NCBI RefSeq assembly: GCF_003260975.1
Contig: NZ_CP030041.1
Span: 4,219,501 to 4,283,500 of the forward strand
DNA from: Echinicola strongylocentroti
Lineage (GTDB): Bacteria; Bacteroidota; Bacteroidia; Cytophagales; Cyclobacteriaceae
Reading direction: 5' to 3'
Length of the DNA: 64,000 bases
Positions 21,222 to 32,243 of the stretch are shown piece by piece. A program made the translations under genes and the position numbers. The first letter of the stretch is position 1. The number at the start of each line of letters is the position of its first letter. The notes under the pieces were generated by a model. That model searched no databases, had not been told where the DNA came from, and saw only the letters and a list, made by a program, of their open reading frames with translations.

Positions 21222-24200
21222 ATGGCATCTATTTTTACCAAACCAATAACGTGTAGGGACGTTTCGGTTTTACTACTCTTACTTCTGTTTTCCTATCAAA
21301 CTTCGTATGGACAGGGGACAAAGGAGCTGGCGGATGAGGTGACTTTTTCAAGTCCCAACGTGCCGGCTGGGCTCCTTGATTTCCCGCCTTATGATAAGGA
21401 AACAGTAGAGACTCCCCAAAATGCAACGGTGGATGATGAGGCCTTTGCTCGTCTTTTGGCCAGCCCAGGACTTATTGCTGGCCTAGGAGCCTATCATGGA
21501 GAGCTGGAATTAAAATATCCATCGATCTTGCCTGCCAATACCACAACGTATATTAGAGTGGACGGAAGCAATGGGCTTTTCAATTTGTTGCTAGGAGGTA
21601 GCCTCGGTGAGCTTTTAGGAGATGTGTTAAGTCTGGTAGCACTGGGTGAGCAGGAGTTCACTGTCATTGCGCGTAATGGCAGTGATGAAGTGTATTCCAG
21701 AAGCACTACTCAGGGGTTCGACACAGATCGTGCGCGAGTGGTCACTGGAGCTGATGGCAACTTCTATATTGCCATTACCCCAGATGGAGAATATGATCGG
21801 GTGTTTATAGAAAATGGTTCATTGTCATTACTTGGTTTAGGTGATGAGGTGAACCTTGATGTATATAACGCTTTTAATTATGAGTCTGCCAGCATTTGTG
21901 GCAATCCCATCGGGACTTCATATGATGTCAGTGGGGTAAACCTCGACCTGTTAAACCTGGGCGGCTCTGCAGCGGATAACCTGCATTACGCCATTGATGG
22001 TGACGAAAGTACCTATACGTCCCTCAGTCCGGGTGTGTTGAGTGTTGCGGGGGTATTGGAGCAGCATTTTTACTTTGATGGATTGGGCAAAGATACCGAT
22101 GAAGTAATGGTGACATTCAGCGCCGACCCGGATGTGTTGGATGTTAATTTACTTGGGAATATTGAGCTGGTAGCCTACAATGGTGATACAGAGGTGGGGC
22201 GTCAGGATTTGGAAAATTTAGGTAGCGACTTGTTGGGCATTGCACAGTTGGACCTGCTGGGGTTATTGGCAGATGGGGAGGCCGTTACCTTTACGATGAC
22301 GCCAGGGGCTGCTTTTGACCGATTTGAAATAGAGGTCAGCACCTTGCTGGATCTGGGGACTTCTCAGAGTTTAAGAGTGCACGAAGTAAGCCGTACCCCG
22401 GGGCGCCCAGTGATCGATGGCGTGGACGATGAGCAAAATATGTTGGTCTGTGCCGGTGAAGAGGTGACGCTGAATGCGACAGTGGCCAGCGGAGACCAAG
22501 TAAAATGGTACGATGCCCCTATTGGTGGCAATTTACTGCATACTGGTGCGAGCTTTAATATTGGCGAAGTAGGCGGTAAGTCTACCTATTATGCGTCGAC
22601 TGTACGGCCAGGCTGTGCGGAAGAATCCATTCGTGTACCCGCTACAGTAGATATCAATAAGAATCCATTGATTTCATTAAACGGTTCTGCGGTTTATAAC
22701 ATCGCCGTAGGCGAATCCTTTATCCTTCCCGGCGCGACAGCGACCAATGAGGATGGATCTGATGTAGCCGTTACGTGGGCCGCCTTGGATGGGGCGCCAT
22801 TTACCGCTCCGAACATTGCCGGACAATTTACCCAAGGCGGCAGGTATGTATATCGCGTATCCGCGACCGGTGCGGAATGCACCAATTTTGTGGATGTGGT
22901 AGTGAACGTATTTGACCCTGACGGATGTCCTCCTGTTTACAATAGGAGGTACGCTACGAGTGCAGAGGATTTTACCACCAGTAGCCTGCTGGGCTTACAG
23001 CTAGGCTCGGTGACCAATACCGAGTCGGCTGCGGGAAATGACATGCAGGATTACTCCGAGCTATTGGAGACAGTGGGCACTAGTCTGCTGGGACTGACAG
23101 GAGAGACCTCCCAAACTGTTCGCTGGAATACCATGGTGCCTGCTGGTACGCCGGTTTCCATCAAGCTGGGAAGGGAATATGGTGCAGCCGGAGTGGCCGG
23201 AGGAATTTATGTCCAGGCGGTCGATGGTGACCCGGTGAACGGAGATGAGCTTTTGGGCATTCGCCAAGTCGCTGATGCCAACCTTGTATCTGCTGTAAAT
23301 GGCATCAATGAATTTGTCTATACATTTATTCCTGTGGACGCCAATGGCGTTCCGGTGCCTTATAATGCCGTAAAAATCTCCTTGGCCTCCTTGCTAAATG
23401 CTGTTCAGCAGGTGAGGGTGTATGGGGCCTATTATCATGAAACCAGCACTACTCTGGAGAGTTGCACTTTTGGAGCGCTGGACTATTTGACGGGATTTGA
23501 AGCTATTATTGGTGGGTTGGATGTGGCCAGTGGCTTGACTTCTGTGACTGATCCAGGTTTAGCTTTTGACAATGATGAAAGCACTTATGCGGTGATGAAC
23601 AATGCCGTCGGTGCCAATGTCAGCACCAAGTTGGATGTAACCTTTGCTGCTCCGGCGATCGCAGGCGACTCCGTATTTATAAAAGTTGGTGGAGCGACAG
23701 GATTGTTGGATTTGACCTTGTTGGAAGGATATACCATTCAGCGATACCTGGGCAATCAGGAAGTGGGTGAGCCTTTGGATGTGGGATCAAGTCTTCTTGA
23801 ACTGCGCTTGCTGGAAGGAGGTGCCGAACAGGCATTGACATTTATCAACGACACGCCTTTTGACAGGATTAAGATCCTGACAGGTGGAGTGGTAGAGGCC
23901 ATCGATAACCTTCGTGTATATGAAATAAAACTCATCCCGCTTAGTGAGTTGGATGGGGAGCAGCACGATGATGCCACAGGTACGGATTATATGGAGATTT
24001 GTCCAGGAGATATCATCGAATTACCGGATGCCAGTTGTGACCAAATCAAATTCTTTACTGACGAGACCGGAGATACAGAAATTACGACAGACGAAATAGC
24101 CGCTTGGGCACCAGGTACCGTACAGACCGTCTATTTGCAAGTGGTACGATTTGGCTGTGAAGATGGCATTGACAGAAGGCCGATAGAAATCCGAGTGAAA

Positions 24201-27200
24201 GAATCTTCAGGTGATCTTTTAGAGAATATCTTGGTCAATGGCATAGATGCAGGTGCATTTTGTCCTTCTTCTGGCCCTGTTACCTTGGAAGCTGGCCTGA
24301 TTTCAGGTGCACCATCCGGTGTGGCTTATCAGTGGTTTGTTGACAATGCCGGTACCCCTGAGCCACTTTCTGGAGAGACCAATGCCACTTTAGAACTGTC
24401 AGGTCTTACTGCTGGAGAGCATACTTATTATTTATCACTTTCGGCGGATGGTTTCTGTACACCAGCTCCTATTCCGGTAGATTTTACCATCAATAGAAAT
24501 GCTACAGAGGACGACATCCATATCGACGACCTCACACAATGTGTAGGTGTGCCAGCGATGCTGTCCCCCTCCAGCGATATTGCCAACCCTGTCTTTACGT
24601 GGTATTACGACGCTGCCAAAACCACCCCTATCACAGATGGGGACACGGATGGCGGTGTGTCTTACGCCATTAATGCTGATGGTGAGCTGACTATCACAGG
24701 AATAGCGGACGGTTCTAGCGAAGTAGTTTATGTGACTGTTACGGGTGATGAGGTTTGTGAAAATATAGAAGGCAAGGAAGTGACCGTTACCGTATCCGAT
24801 GACCTTCCTGCGCCTACGTTTACCACGGCGGATGTGAGGCTGTGTGGAACAGGACAAGACGCCGTATTTGAGGTGACCAACTCGGCAGGAGGGTTTACTT
24901 ATACAGTATATGACGCTGAGACTGGAGGTACGGAAGTAACTGCAGGAGTGAGTATCGCAGATAATATCATTACCATTAGCAATGTGACTGCTGATGCGTC
25001 CTATTGGGTGGCTGTAAATGGTGCAGGAGGCTGTATCGGTACCGTCAGAAGTGAGATCAGTGTTGCTGTTCTTCCGATTGCCAATGAAGCTGACCTGGAA
25101 GTGATCGGTGCCCCGATTTGTGAAGGGGAAACAACCACTTTGTCAGCATCAAGTGCTACGGTGACCAATCCGATTTTTAGATGGTACAGTGATGCTGACC
25201 TGACCAATTTGATTTTTGAAGGCTTTGACTACGAAGTTTCGCCTTCTTCGACTACCACTTATTATGTGACCGTCCAGGGAGATGGCATTTGCGAAAACCT
25301 TCCTGGAACAGCCGATGCGGCTACCTTGACGGTAAATGAAGTACCGGATGTACCGGGTGTTTCCGGTGATGTAAGGATTTCGGAAGGCTTCGGTACGATG
25401 CTCAGTGCATCAGTAGGAGATACTACTCCGGCGGATGTACAAATCGTTTGGTACGATGAAACAGGAAATGAATTGGCCACTGGGGCCTCATACAACACAG
25501 GACCTTTGAACCAAGGAACCTATACCTACTATGCGCAAGCCCGCAATACCGTTTCCGGCTGTACATCAGCGGGCAGAGGAGAAGTGACCGTCACCGTAGG
25601 GCCTCCCAATCCAATTGAAGATTGTACGATAGCCAATGCTCAGACCAATGGTACCGATCCAGTATGTGTGCTTTGCTCGGTAGAAGATCCCGATAATGCG
25701 GTGGACGGTAACCTCAACACCTTTGCTAGGTTTGTAGCACCAGCTTCTGTGTCCGGTGGTGTTTGGCAAGAGCTTAAATTTCCATCCAATGGCACTGCAG
25801 GCGATACCATCACCGTGACCATTGGCAGTGGAGGATCATTGATCGATCTTGACTTGCTGAGCGGGTTGCAGTTTGAAACATATAACGGGCTTACGTCCAA
25901 TAGTGACGGTGGAGCAGTGGATGATAATACCATTGATTTAAGACTTTTGGATGGTCAAGATGACAAGGCGGAGATCGTGTTTGTGGCTGGAGGTGATTTT
26001 GACCGTGTCCGTATTAGCTATATGCCACTGGCTGGTGTCCTGAGCAGTGGATGGAGAGTATATCAGGCGCAGATCAATTATACCTTACCCACCGCCATCA
26101 GTACTGGCGTCGAAGTATGCGCTGGAGACATGGCCACATTGTCTGCTACAGCAAGCGATGGGACCACCTTGAGATGGTATGATGCAGCTACTGGCGGCAC
26201 CATGCTCGCAGAGGGGAGTTCCTTCACTACCGGGGCGTTGATGACCCCGGGGACAGTTACCTACTATTTGGCTGTAGTGAAAGGCACATGTGAAGATCCC
26301 GACAGGACCCCTGTGGAGGTGGCGGTGAAACCAAGCCCTACAGCTGCAGATATAGCAGTATCAGGAAATGAGAATCCTGTTTGTGCTGACGTGCCCGTGG
26401 TATTGACGCCTTCAGTGGCCGCTGGCAGCACACTAGTGACTGGTGCGGGTGCCTTTAGCTGGTACTTGGATGCTGCCCGCACTATGCCTATCAGTGATGG
26501 TGATGTGGATGGAGGCATTAGCTATGCTATTGACGCCAATGGTGTGCTGACCATTACGGGCCTAAGTGGCGCCGATAGTCCTTACCGTTATTACGTAAGC
26601 GTAGTGGGAGATAATGGATGTGAAAATGCCCCCGATAGGCTTAAAGAAGTACCTGTTGAAATCAACCGCAACGCAACTGATGCTGATATTGGGCTAGCTG
26701 ATGAAATCACCCAATGCGTGGGCTCTCCTGTGACATTGACGCCAAGTACCGGTATAGCAGACCCTGTATTCAGTTGGTATTTGGATGAAGCCAAGACGGT
26801 GCCGATAAATGATGGTGACACCGATGGAAGCGTGACCTATAGCATAGCTCCTAGTGGAGCCTTGACGATCGAAGGCATTGCCGCGAACAGCAGTAAGATG
26901 TTTTATGTCTCCGTAAGTGGAAGGGACGTTTGTGAGAATATTACCGGAAAAGGGGTCAATGTAAGCACCTCCAATACACTCGACAAGCCAGTCCTCAACA
27001 TGGCTGACATGGTGGTGTGCGGGACAGGCAATGACGCGACCTTTGAAGTGACCAATTCCGCTGGTGGATTGACATATAAACTATTTGATGCAGAAACGGG
27101 TGGAAATGAAGTAACGGATGGAGTGACTATCGCCAATAATATCATCACCCTAGAGAGTGTCAATGCGGATGCTACTTACTGGGTAGAGGTCGCCGGTACT

Positions 27201-29237
27201 TCAGGGTGTGTGGGCGCTAGCCGGACACGAGTTACACTGACAGTCAATCAAACTGGCTCTGCTGCTGATATAGAAGCCGCTGGAGGAGCAATCTGTTCGG
27301 GGGGTAGCTTTACACTTTCTGCGAGTAGCACCATCAGCAATGCTACTTTCAGATGGTACACAGATGCCGCGCTTACCAACCAGGTTACAGAAAGGGACGT
27401 CTCTCCAACGAACACCACAACTTACTATGTCACTGTGGAAGGGGATAATGTGTGCGAAAACCTACCAGGTGAGTCAAAAGCTGTAACGGTAACGGTCAAT
27501 AGAATCGGTACTTCTTCTGATATACAGGCTACTGGTGCTACTATTTGTGCAGGAGGAAGCCATATGTTAAGTGCTTCCAGTACTATTGAAAATGCCGTAT
27601 TTAATTGGTATGCAGACCAAGAACTTACAGAGAAAATTGCTAGCTCAGAGGTCAGCCCAGCTGAAACGACCACTTACTACGTGACGGTGACCGGAGATGG
27701 GGTTTGTGAAAATCGGCCGGGTACTGCCAAGGCAGTAACGGTGATGGTAAATAGAAATGCAACACCAGACGATATAGATGCCGATGGTGGGGCAGTTTGT
27801 CCAGGGGAGAGCATTACCCTAAGTGCAAGCAGTAATGTAGCTAACTCTGTATTTACCTGGTATACCGACGCCGCGTTGACGACAGTGCTTACAGATGTGG
27901 AGGTAATGCCTACAGCGACCACTACCTATTATGTGACCGTCAGCGGTGATGGTGTATGCGAGAATGTCTCCGGTAATGCCAAGGAAGTCACCGTGTCTGT
28001 AAATTCGGTGCCTGCACCTACCGCGGACAGTGAAGTACAATCCTTCTGCGGTGCCGGCGGAGGGACTATAGCTGACCTACAGGTGAATGAAGCAAGTATT
28101 GTTTGGTATGACGCCGCCACTGGCGGAAACCAATTGGATCCATCTGAAACACTCGTGGAAGGAATGACTTATTATGCCGCTCGGGTGGATGTCAATACGG
28201 GTTGTGAAAGTGTCGATAGGCTGGCCATCATGGTAGCAGATTGTGCCCACTTGGAAGTAACTAAAACAGCAGAGCTACCAACGGTTGTGGTCGGTCAAAT
28301 GTTTGATTACACCATCGCCATTACGAACTCCGGTGTAGTACCGGCCCAAAATGTGGTGGTGACCGATGAGGTACCTGTTGAGCTGCAAGTTTTGGAAGCT
28401 TCTCATGATGGCGCCGTTTCAGGCAACAATGTCACTTGGACAATTGCTGAAATTGGAGCGGGTGAGACCTTGGAGTTGACACTTGGCGTGATGGCACTGA
28501 CCGAAAGCCAAGGAGTGGTGAACAGTGTCACCGCGGACAGTGATAATGCGGATCCAGATGATGACGACTCTGATCCTACCACCATCCTAAGCGATGATAT
28601 AGACTTGGCGATGAACAAGACAGTGTCCGCACCAGTGATAGAGATCGGCCAGGAATTTACTTATATCCTGACAGTGACCAATCAAACAGCAACACCGGCA
28701 CTGAACGTGACCGTGACGGATTACATGCCGGCTCAAGTGAGGTATTTAGGTTCCAATGCTCCGGCGGATATTGTCGAAAACTACGATGCTACTTCTGGAG
28801 AATTGACCTTCACTATCCCTGAAATACCAGGTGAGACAGTAGTAGAAATCACCCTTCGTGTAGAGGCGCAGGATAGGGGCTTGGTGACTAACTCCGCAGC
28901 AGTGGAGACTGCTGATCAGGTGGATCGATTCGAGGGTGATAATACCGCTACTATTAATCACGATCAGCTGGAAGTCACCATACCTAATGTGTTCTCTCCA
29001 AATGGTGACGGTATCAATGACACTTGGGAGATCGAAGGGCTGACAGAACTGTATCCTGAAAATGAAATCATCGTGGTCAACCGATGGGGCGGGGAAGTGT
29101 TCAAGACTTCCAATTACCAAAATGATTGGGATGGCGGCTCCTTGGATGAAGGCACCTACTATTACAGGGTGATCATCAGGGACGGAGATACAGGAAGAGA
29201 AACCGAGTTTACTGGATACGTAACCATTTTAAGATAA
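21222..29237 (+). CDS. Giant multidomain T9SS surface protein with type B (CHU_C) sorting domain
   Basis: This 2671-residue protein starts with a signal peptide (cut near SYGQG). At least four, probably five, related Leu/Gly/Asp-rich domains of ~150-175 residues follow, near nt 21370-21890, 21895-22395, 22925-23450 (weakest), 23457-23935 and 25618-26080. Most contain an A(I/V/F)D-x-(D/N)-x-(S/N)-T motif and an FDR-x-(x)-I motif before LRVYE. Between them are Ig-like domains of the CHU_C-associated kind, including three tandem ~83-residue copies at about 27250-28000, a fourth at ~25080-25340, and a ~195-residue pair at 24490-25070 and 26665-27250. Two DUF11 repeats (28255-28590, 28606-28960) precede a gliding-motility-type C-terminal domain, [18 protein letters not shown], ending VTILR. 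In this phylum such tails direct T9SS export with a PorP/SprF partner, and that gene starts 7 bp downstream. Probable role: adhesin or gliding-type surface filament, as for SprB. Ligand unknown. Confidence 0.9.
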   Translation: MASIFTKPITCRDVSVLLLLLLFSYQTSYGQGTKELADEVTFSSPNVPAGLLDFPPYDKETVETPQNATVDDEAFARLLASPGLIAGLGAYHGELELKYPSILPANTTTYIRVDGSNGLFNLLLGGSLGELLGDVLSLVALGEQEFTVIARNGSDEVYSRSTTQGFDTDRARVVTGADGNFYIAITPDGEYDRVFIENGSLSLLGLGDEVNLDVYNAFNYESASICGNPIGTSYDVSGVNLDLLNLGGSAADNLHYAIDGDESTYTSLSPGVLSVAGVLEQHFYFDGLGKDTDEVMVTFSADPDVLDVNLLGNIELVAYNGDTEVGRQDLENLGSDLLGIAQLDLLGLLADGEAVTFTMTPGAAFDRFEIEVSTLLDLGTSQSLRVHEVSRTPGRPVIDGVDDEQNMLVCAGEEVTLNATVASGDQVKWYDAPIGGNLLHTGASFNIGEVGGKSTYYASTVRPGCAEESIRVPATVDINKNPLISLNGSAVYNIAVGESFILPGATATNEDGSDVAVTWAALDGAPFTAPNIAGQFTQGGRYVYRVSATGAECTNFVDVVVNVFDPDGCPPVYNRRYATSAEDFTTSSLLGLQLGSVTNTESAAGNDMQDYSELLETVGTSLLGLTGETSQTVRWNTMVPAGTPVSIKLGREYGAAGVAGGIYVQAVDGDPVNGDELLGIRQVADANLVSAVNGINEFVYTFIPVDANGVPVPYNAVKISLASLLNAVQQVRVYGAYYHETSTTLESCTFGALDYLTGFEAIIGGLDVASGLTSVTDPGLAFDNDESTYAVMNNAVGANVSTKLDVTFAAPAIAGDSVFIKVGGATGLLDLTLLEGYTIQRYLGNQEVGEPLDVGSSLLELRLLEGGAEQALTFINDTPFDRIKILTGGVVEAIDNLRVYEIKLIPLSELDGEQHDDATGTDYMEICPGDIIELPDASCDQIKFFTDETGDTEITTDEIAAWAPGTVQTVYLQVVRFGCEDGIDRRPIEIRVKESSGDLLENILVNGIDAGAFCPSSGPVTLEAGLISGAPSGVAYQWFVDNAGTPEPLSGETNATLELSGLTAGEHTYYLSLSADGFCTPAPIPVDFTINRNATEDDIHIDDLTQCVGVPAMLSPSSDIANPVFTWYYDAAKTTPITDGDTDGGVSYAINADGELTITGIADGSSEVVYVTVTGDEVCENIEGKEVTVTVSDDLPAPTFTTADVRLCGTGQDAVFEVTNSAGGFTYTVYDAETGGTEVTAGVSIADNIITISNVTADASYWVAVNGAGGCIGTVRSEISVAVLPIANEADLEVIGAPICEGETTTLSASSATVTNPIFRWYSDADLTNLIFEGFDYEVSPSSTTTYYVTVQGDGICENLPGTADAATLTVNEVPDVPGVSGDVRISEGFGTMLSASVGDTTPADVQIVWYDETGNELATGASYNTGPLNQGTYTYYAQARNTVSGCTSAGRGEVTVTVGPPNPIEDCTIANAQTNGTDPVCVLCSVEDPDNAVDGNLNTFARFVAPASVSGGVWQELKFPSNGTAGDTITVTIGSGGSLIDLDLLSGLQFETYNGLTSNSDGGAVDDNTIDLRLLDGQDDKAEIVFVAGGDFDRVRISYMPLAGVLSSGWRVYQAQINYTLPTAISTGVEVCAGDMATLSATASDGTTLRWYDAATGGTMLAEGSSFTTGALMTPGTVTYYLAVVKGTCEDPDRTPVEVAVKPSPTAADIAVSGNENPVCADVPVVLTPSVAAGSTLVTGAGAFSWYLDAARTMPISDGDVDGGISYAIDANGVLTITGLSGADSPYRYYVSVVGDNGCENAPDRLKEVPVEINRNATDADIGLADEITQCVGSPVTLTPSTGIADPVFSWYLDEAKTVPINDGDTDGSVTYSIAPSGALTIEGIAANSSKMFYVSVSGRDVCENITGKGVNVSTSNTLDKPVLNMADMVVCGTGNDATFEVTNSAGGLTYKLFDAETGGNEVTDGVTIANNIITLESVNADATYWVEVAGTSGCVGASRTRVTLTVNQTGSAADIEAAGGAICSGGSFTLSASSTISNATFRWYTDAALTNQVTERDVSPTNTTTYYVTVEGDNVCENLPGESKAVTVTVNRIGTSSDIQATGATICAGGSHMLSASSTIENAVFNWYADQELTEKIASSEVSPAETTTYYVTVTGDGVCENRPGTAKAVTVMVNRNATPDDIDADGGAVCPGESITLSASSNVANSVFTWYTDAALTTVLTDVEVMPTATTTYYVTVSGDGVCENVSGNAKEVTVSVNSVPAPTADSEVQSFCGAGGGTIADLQVNEASIVWYDAATGGNQLDPSETLVEGMTYYAARVDVNTGCESVDRLAIMVADCAHLEVTKTAELPTVVVGQMFDYTIAITNSGVVPAQNVVVTDEVPVELQVLEASHDGAVSGNNVTWTIAEIGAGETLELTLGVMALTESQGVVNSVTADSDNADPDDDDSDPTTILSDDIDLAMNKTVSAPVIEIGQEFTYILTVTNQTATPALNVTVTDYMPAQVRYLGSNAPADIVENYDATSGELTFTIPEIPGETVVEITLRVEAQDRGLVTNSAAVETADQVDRFEGDNTATINHDQLEVTIPNVFSPNGDGINDTWEIEGLTELYPENEIIVVNRWGGEVFKTSNYQNDWDGGSLDEGTYYYRVIIRDGDTGRETEFTGYVTILR

Positions 29238-29244
29238 AGAATCG

Positions 29245-30213
29245 ATGAAAAGCTTAAAATACATCTTGATCGTAGCGGGGATAATTTTTACTTGCATGGA
29301 TGCGAAAGCACAGCAGGCTCCCGTTTTCAGTCAATACATGTTTAACCCCTTGTTCTTGAACCCGGCCTATGCCGGGTACAAGCAACAGATTTACCTTCAG
29401 AGTTATTACAGGAGACAATGGACAAGTGTGCCGGGGAGCCCGGAGACATTTGCCATCTCCGGTGATGGATTGATTACCGATACCAATGTCGGGATCGGTG
29501 GCCACATAATGGTGGATCGTTTGGGCGCACAGAAAACCACTGGCGGATATGCCAATGCAGCCTATCACCTAAGGGTTTCCAATGAAGGTTATTTGAGCTT
29601 TGGGCTTGGTGCCGGACTGGTGAATACCAGTTTGGATGGCTCAATGCTGAATCCGATGGACCCCTCAGATCCGTCGGTGTCCGGTGGTAACGAAAGGGTC
29701 CTTTATCCTGATCTTAGGGCAGGCTTATTTTACTATAACCCAAAATTCTATGCTGGGCTATCAGCAGACAACTTGTTTTCCTCCAGCTTTAATTTTGACA
29801 ATGGAGCCGTGCTGGTGCAGCCGTCCTCAAACATGTACCTGACAGCAGGTACTATCATAGATGTGTCCTATAATGTGGCCATAAAACCGTCGATCCTGTA
29901 TGCAGAGGATTTTAACGGGCCTTCAAGGTTGGACTTGAATGCGTTTGTGCTACTGGGCGAAAAACTGTGGGTAGGTGCTTCATATAGGACATCGGTAAAC
30001 CTTAAGGGAGAGGAGTTTCAGGGGGAAACCAAACGGCCGGTGTCTGTGGTGGGCTTATTGGAGTTTTATGTAAATGACCGCCTCAGGATTGGATATGCCT
30101 ATGATCACAATGTATCAGGATTCAGCACCAAGGCTTTCTCTACACATGATTTCTCAGTGGGGTATTTGTTCCCGCCAAAACGCGTGAAATTAGTTTCTCC
30201 AAGATATTTTTAA
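29245..30213 (+). CDS. PorP/SprF-family type IX secretion outer-membrane protein
   Basis: A signal peptide is followed by the signature QAPVFSQYMFNPLFLNPAYAG, which defines the PorP/SprF family, and by an outer-membrane barrel of normal length (322 residues) ending DFSVGYLFPPKRVKL. Family members help secrete or anchor T9SS cargo with type B sorting domains; SprF does so for SprB in Flavobacterium. The start lies 7 bp after the giant type B-tailed protein, so this is probably its dedicated partner. The OmpA-type lipoprotein gene follows after 9 bp. Confidence 0.93.
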   Translation: MKSLKYILIVAGIIFTCMDAKAQQAPVFSQYMFNPLFLNPAYAGYKQQIYLQSYYRRQWTSVPGSPETFAISGDGLITDTNVGIGGHIMVDRLGAQKTTGGYANAAYHLRVSNEGYLSFGLGAGLVNTSLDGSMLNPMDPSDPSVSGGNERVLYPDLRAGLFYYNPKFYAGLSADNLFSSSFNFDNGAVLVQPSSNMYLTAGTIIDVSYNVAIKPSILYAEDFNGPSRLDLNAFVLLGEKLWVGASYRTSVNLKGEEFQGETKRPVSVVGLLEFYVNDRLRIGYAYDHNVSGFSTKAFSTHDFSVGYLFPPKRVKLVSPRYF

Positions 30214-30222
30214 TTCCAATAT

Positions 30223-32202
30223 ATGATGAAAAGAACTACCTACTATTTTCTTACGGTATTGATATTGGCAGGGGTCTGTTCATGTTCCAGTTTGAAAAAC
30301 AGGGACCTGATCAAAGGCGACCAGCAGTATGAGATGCTTAACTATGCCGTGGCAGTAAATCACTACAGAATAGCCTGGGAAAGAACAGAACTGCCGGAAG
30401 TAGCAAGAGGGTTGGCAAGATCCTATTTTGAGATGAGGGAGTTTGACCTTGCCGAATCATGGTATGCAAGGCTGGACAGGGAAGATCAGCTTTCTAACCA
30501 GGACAGGCTTGATTTTGCCAAGGCGCTGATTGCCAATTCTAAGTTTGATGAAGCGCAAAAACAGCTGATCAAGTACAACCGCTCCGAAGCTGCCGAAGTA
30601 AGCCAAGAGGAAATCAATAATTTGCTCGAGACGGTAAAAGAGGCCAAAACACTGCTTAATGCCTCCAAGGATGTACGAATCACCAACCTACAGGGTGTAA
30701 ATTCTTCTTTTGCTGATTTTGGCGCATTTATCAAGGATAGTACTTTGGTTTTTGTCAGCGATCGTATGGACCAAGATCCCGATAAGATGAAAGTGGATCA
30801 GTACAATGCCCTGAGGAGTGATATTTATGGATGGACTGGAAATGGCTATTTGAACGTCTATGAAGCCACGGGCGACTGGGACAAGTACGATGTGGATACT
30901 GTCTTGATGCTAGATGAGTATAAGAGTGACCACCACAGTGGACCGGTATATGAGACTGAAAAGATGGTGTTCTGGGTAAAAGCCGGTAAGCCTGGCGATA
31001 AGAAAAAGGGCGATAATGTAAACAAAAAGAACTATACACTCTACCCTCAGGTGTTTTATAAAATGAAAAGAGATACCGTTTGGGGAGAGCTCAAAGGGTT
31101 ACCATTCAATAATCCCTACGAGTATTCGGTGAGTGATCCGTTTTGGGATGAGAAAGAAGAGCGACTCTATTTTTCATCAGATAAGCCAGGGGGCTATGGT
31201 AAGGCAGATATCTATTATAGCAAGTTTATGGGAGAGGATAAATGGTCCGAGCCGATTAACCTAGGAGATGAAATCAATACGTTTGGAGATGAGCGGACGC
31301 CATTTGTGGATAATAAAGGACAACTTTATTTTTCCTCGGATAGTAGAAAAGGGCTCGGCGGATTGGATGTTTTTATGAGCAAGCCAAAGGGAAATAATTG
31401 GCAAAAACCAACAAACCTAGGAGCCCCAATTAACTCCACCCGTGATGATTTTGCTTATTTTATCAACCCCGAGATTCCTGACAGAGGGGTGCTCTCTTCT
31501 GACCGCCAAGGTGGTGAAGGATGGGATGATGTGTACGCCTTTGTGCTGGACATAAACTCTAAGATTTTCCTGAGTGGTACCGTGAAGGACAAGGAATCCC
31601 TTCTGCCACTTCCCAATGCCGTGGTCGTGCTGTCCGACAGAAGTACGGGTACTGAATTTACCTACGTTACTGACGAAAAAGGGGAATATAGCTTCCAGCT
31701 GAATGAAGAGACCGTTTACGATATCGAAGGTAAAAAGACCGATTACATTACCGCCGAGATCACGGGATTGAGCACCGAAGGGATCAGGTTGTTTGCCGAT
31801 AGCACCATTGTCAGGGATCTTTACCTTGATAAAATCGAGATTGGCAAAACCATCGAGTTGGAGAATATCTATTATGATTTTGACAAATGGGAGATCCGAC
31901 CGGATGCAGCATTGGAGCTTGATAAATTGGTCAAAATCCTAGAGGACAATCCAACGATGAAAATTGAGCTGAATTCCCATACAGATAGCCGCGGATCAGA
32001 TTCCTATAACCAGACACTTTCTGAAAAACGTGCCCAGTCAGCAGTGGATTACATCATCTCAAAAGGTGTGTCCAGGGTGAGAATTGAGGCAAAAGGCTAT
32101 GGAGAGTCCAGGTTGCTAAACGACTGTGACGATGGGGTGGAATGTACCGATGAGCAACACCAAGATAATCGTCGTACTGAATTTACGATTGTGGATTATT
32201 AA
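30223..32202 (+). CDS. PorE-like lipoprotein: TPR, PD40 propeller, CRD and OmpA domains
   Basis: The N-terminus is a lipoprotein signal with VCSC as lipobox (Cys21). TPR-like helices (~30-150) come next, then a PD40/WD40-like propeller (~160-430, with repeated YFSSDKPGGYGKADIY-type blades), a carboxypeptidase-regulatory-like domain (~432-520, FLSGTVKDKESLLPLPNAVV) and an OmpA peptidoglycan-binding domain (~540-659, NIYYDFDKWEIRPDAALELD and later ELNSHTDSRGSDSYNQTLSEKRA). This is the order described for PorE of Porphyromonas, which links the T9SS to peptidoglycan. Here the gene sits in a putative operon between PorP/SprF and a second surface protein, so it may anchor this particular export module rather than serve the core T9SS. 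Starts at 30223 or 30226 are equivalent. Confidence 0.88.
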   Translation: MMKRTTYYFLTVLILAGVCSCSSLKNRDLIKGDQQYEMLNYAVAVNHYRIAWERTELPEVARGLARSYFEMREFDLAESWYARLDREDQLSNQDRLDFAKALIANSKFDEAQKQLIKYNRSEAAEVSQEEINNLLETVKEAKTLLNASKDVRITNLQGVNSSFADFGAFIKDSTLVFVSDRMDQDPDKMKVDQYNALRSDIYGWTGNGYLNVYEATGDWDKYDVDTVLMLDEYKSDHHSGPVYETEKMVFWVKAGKPGDKKKGDNVNKKNYTLYPQVFYKMKRDTVWGELKGLPFNNPYEYSVSDPFWDEKEERLYFSSDKPGGYGKADIYYSKFMGEDKWSEPINLGDEINTFGDERTPFVDNKGQLYFSSDSRKGLGGLDVFMSKPKGNNWQKPTNLGAPINSTRDDFAYFINPEIPDRGVLSSDRQGGEGWDDVYAFVLDINSKIFLSGTVKDKESLLPLPNAVVVLSDRSTGTEFTYVTDEKGEYSFQLNEETVYDIEGKKTDYITAEITGLSTEGIRLFADSTIVRDLYLDKIEIGKTIELENIYYDFDKWEIRPDAALELDKLVKILEDNPTMKIELNSHTDSRGSDSYNQTLSEKRAQSAVDYIISKGVSRVRIEAKGYGESRLLNDCDDGVECTDEQHQDNRRTEFTIVDY

Positions 32203-32243
32203 GGAGAGAAGTTTTTTCTAAGTAACACTTTGCCCTAGGAGGG

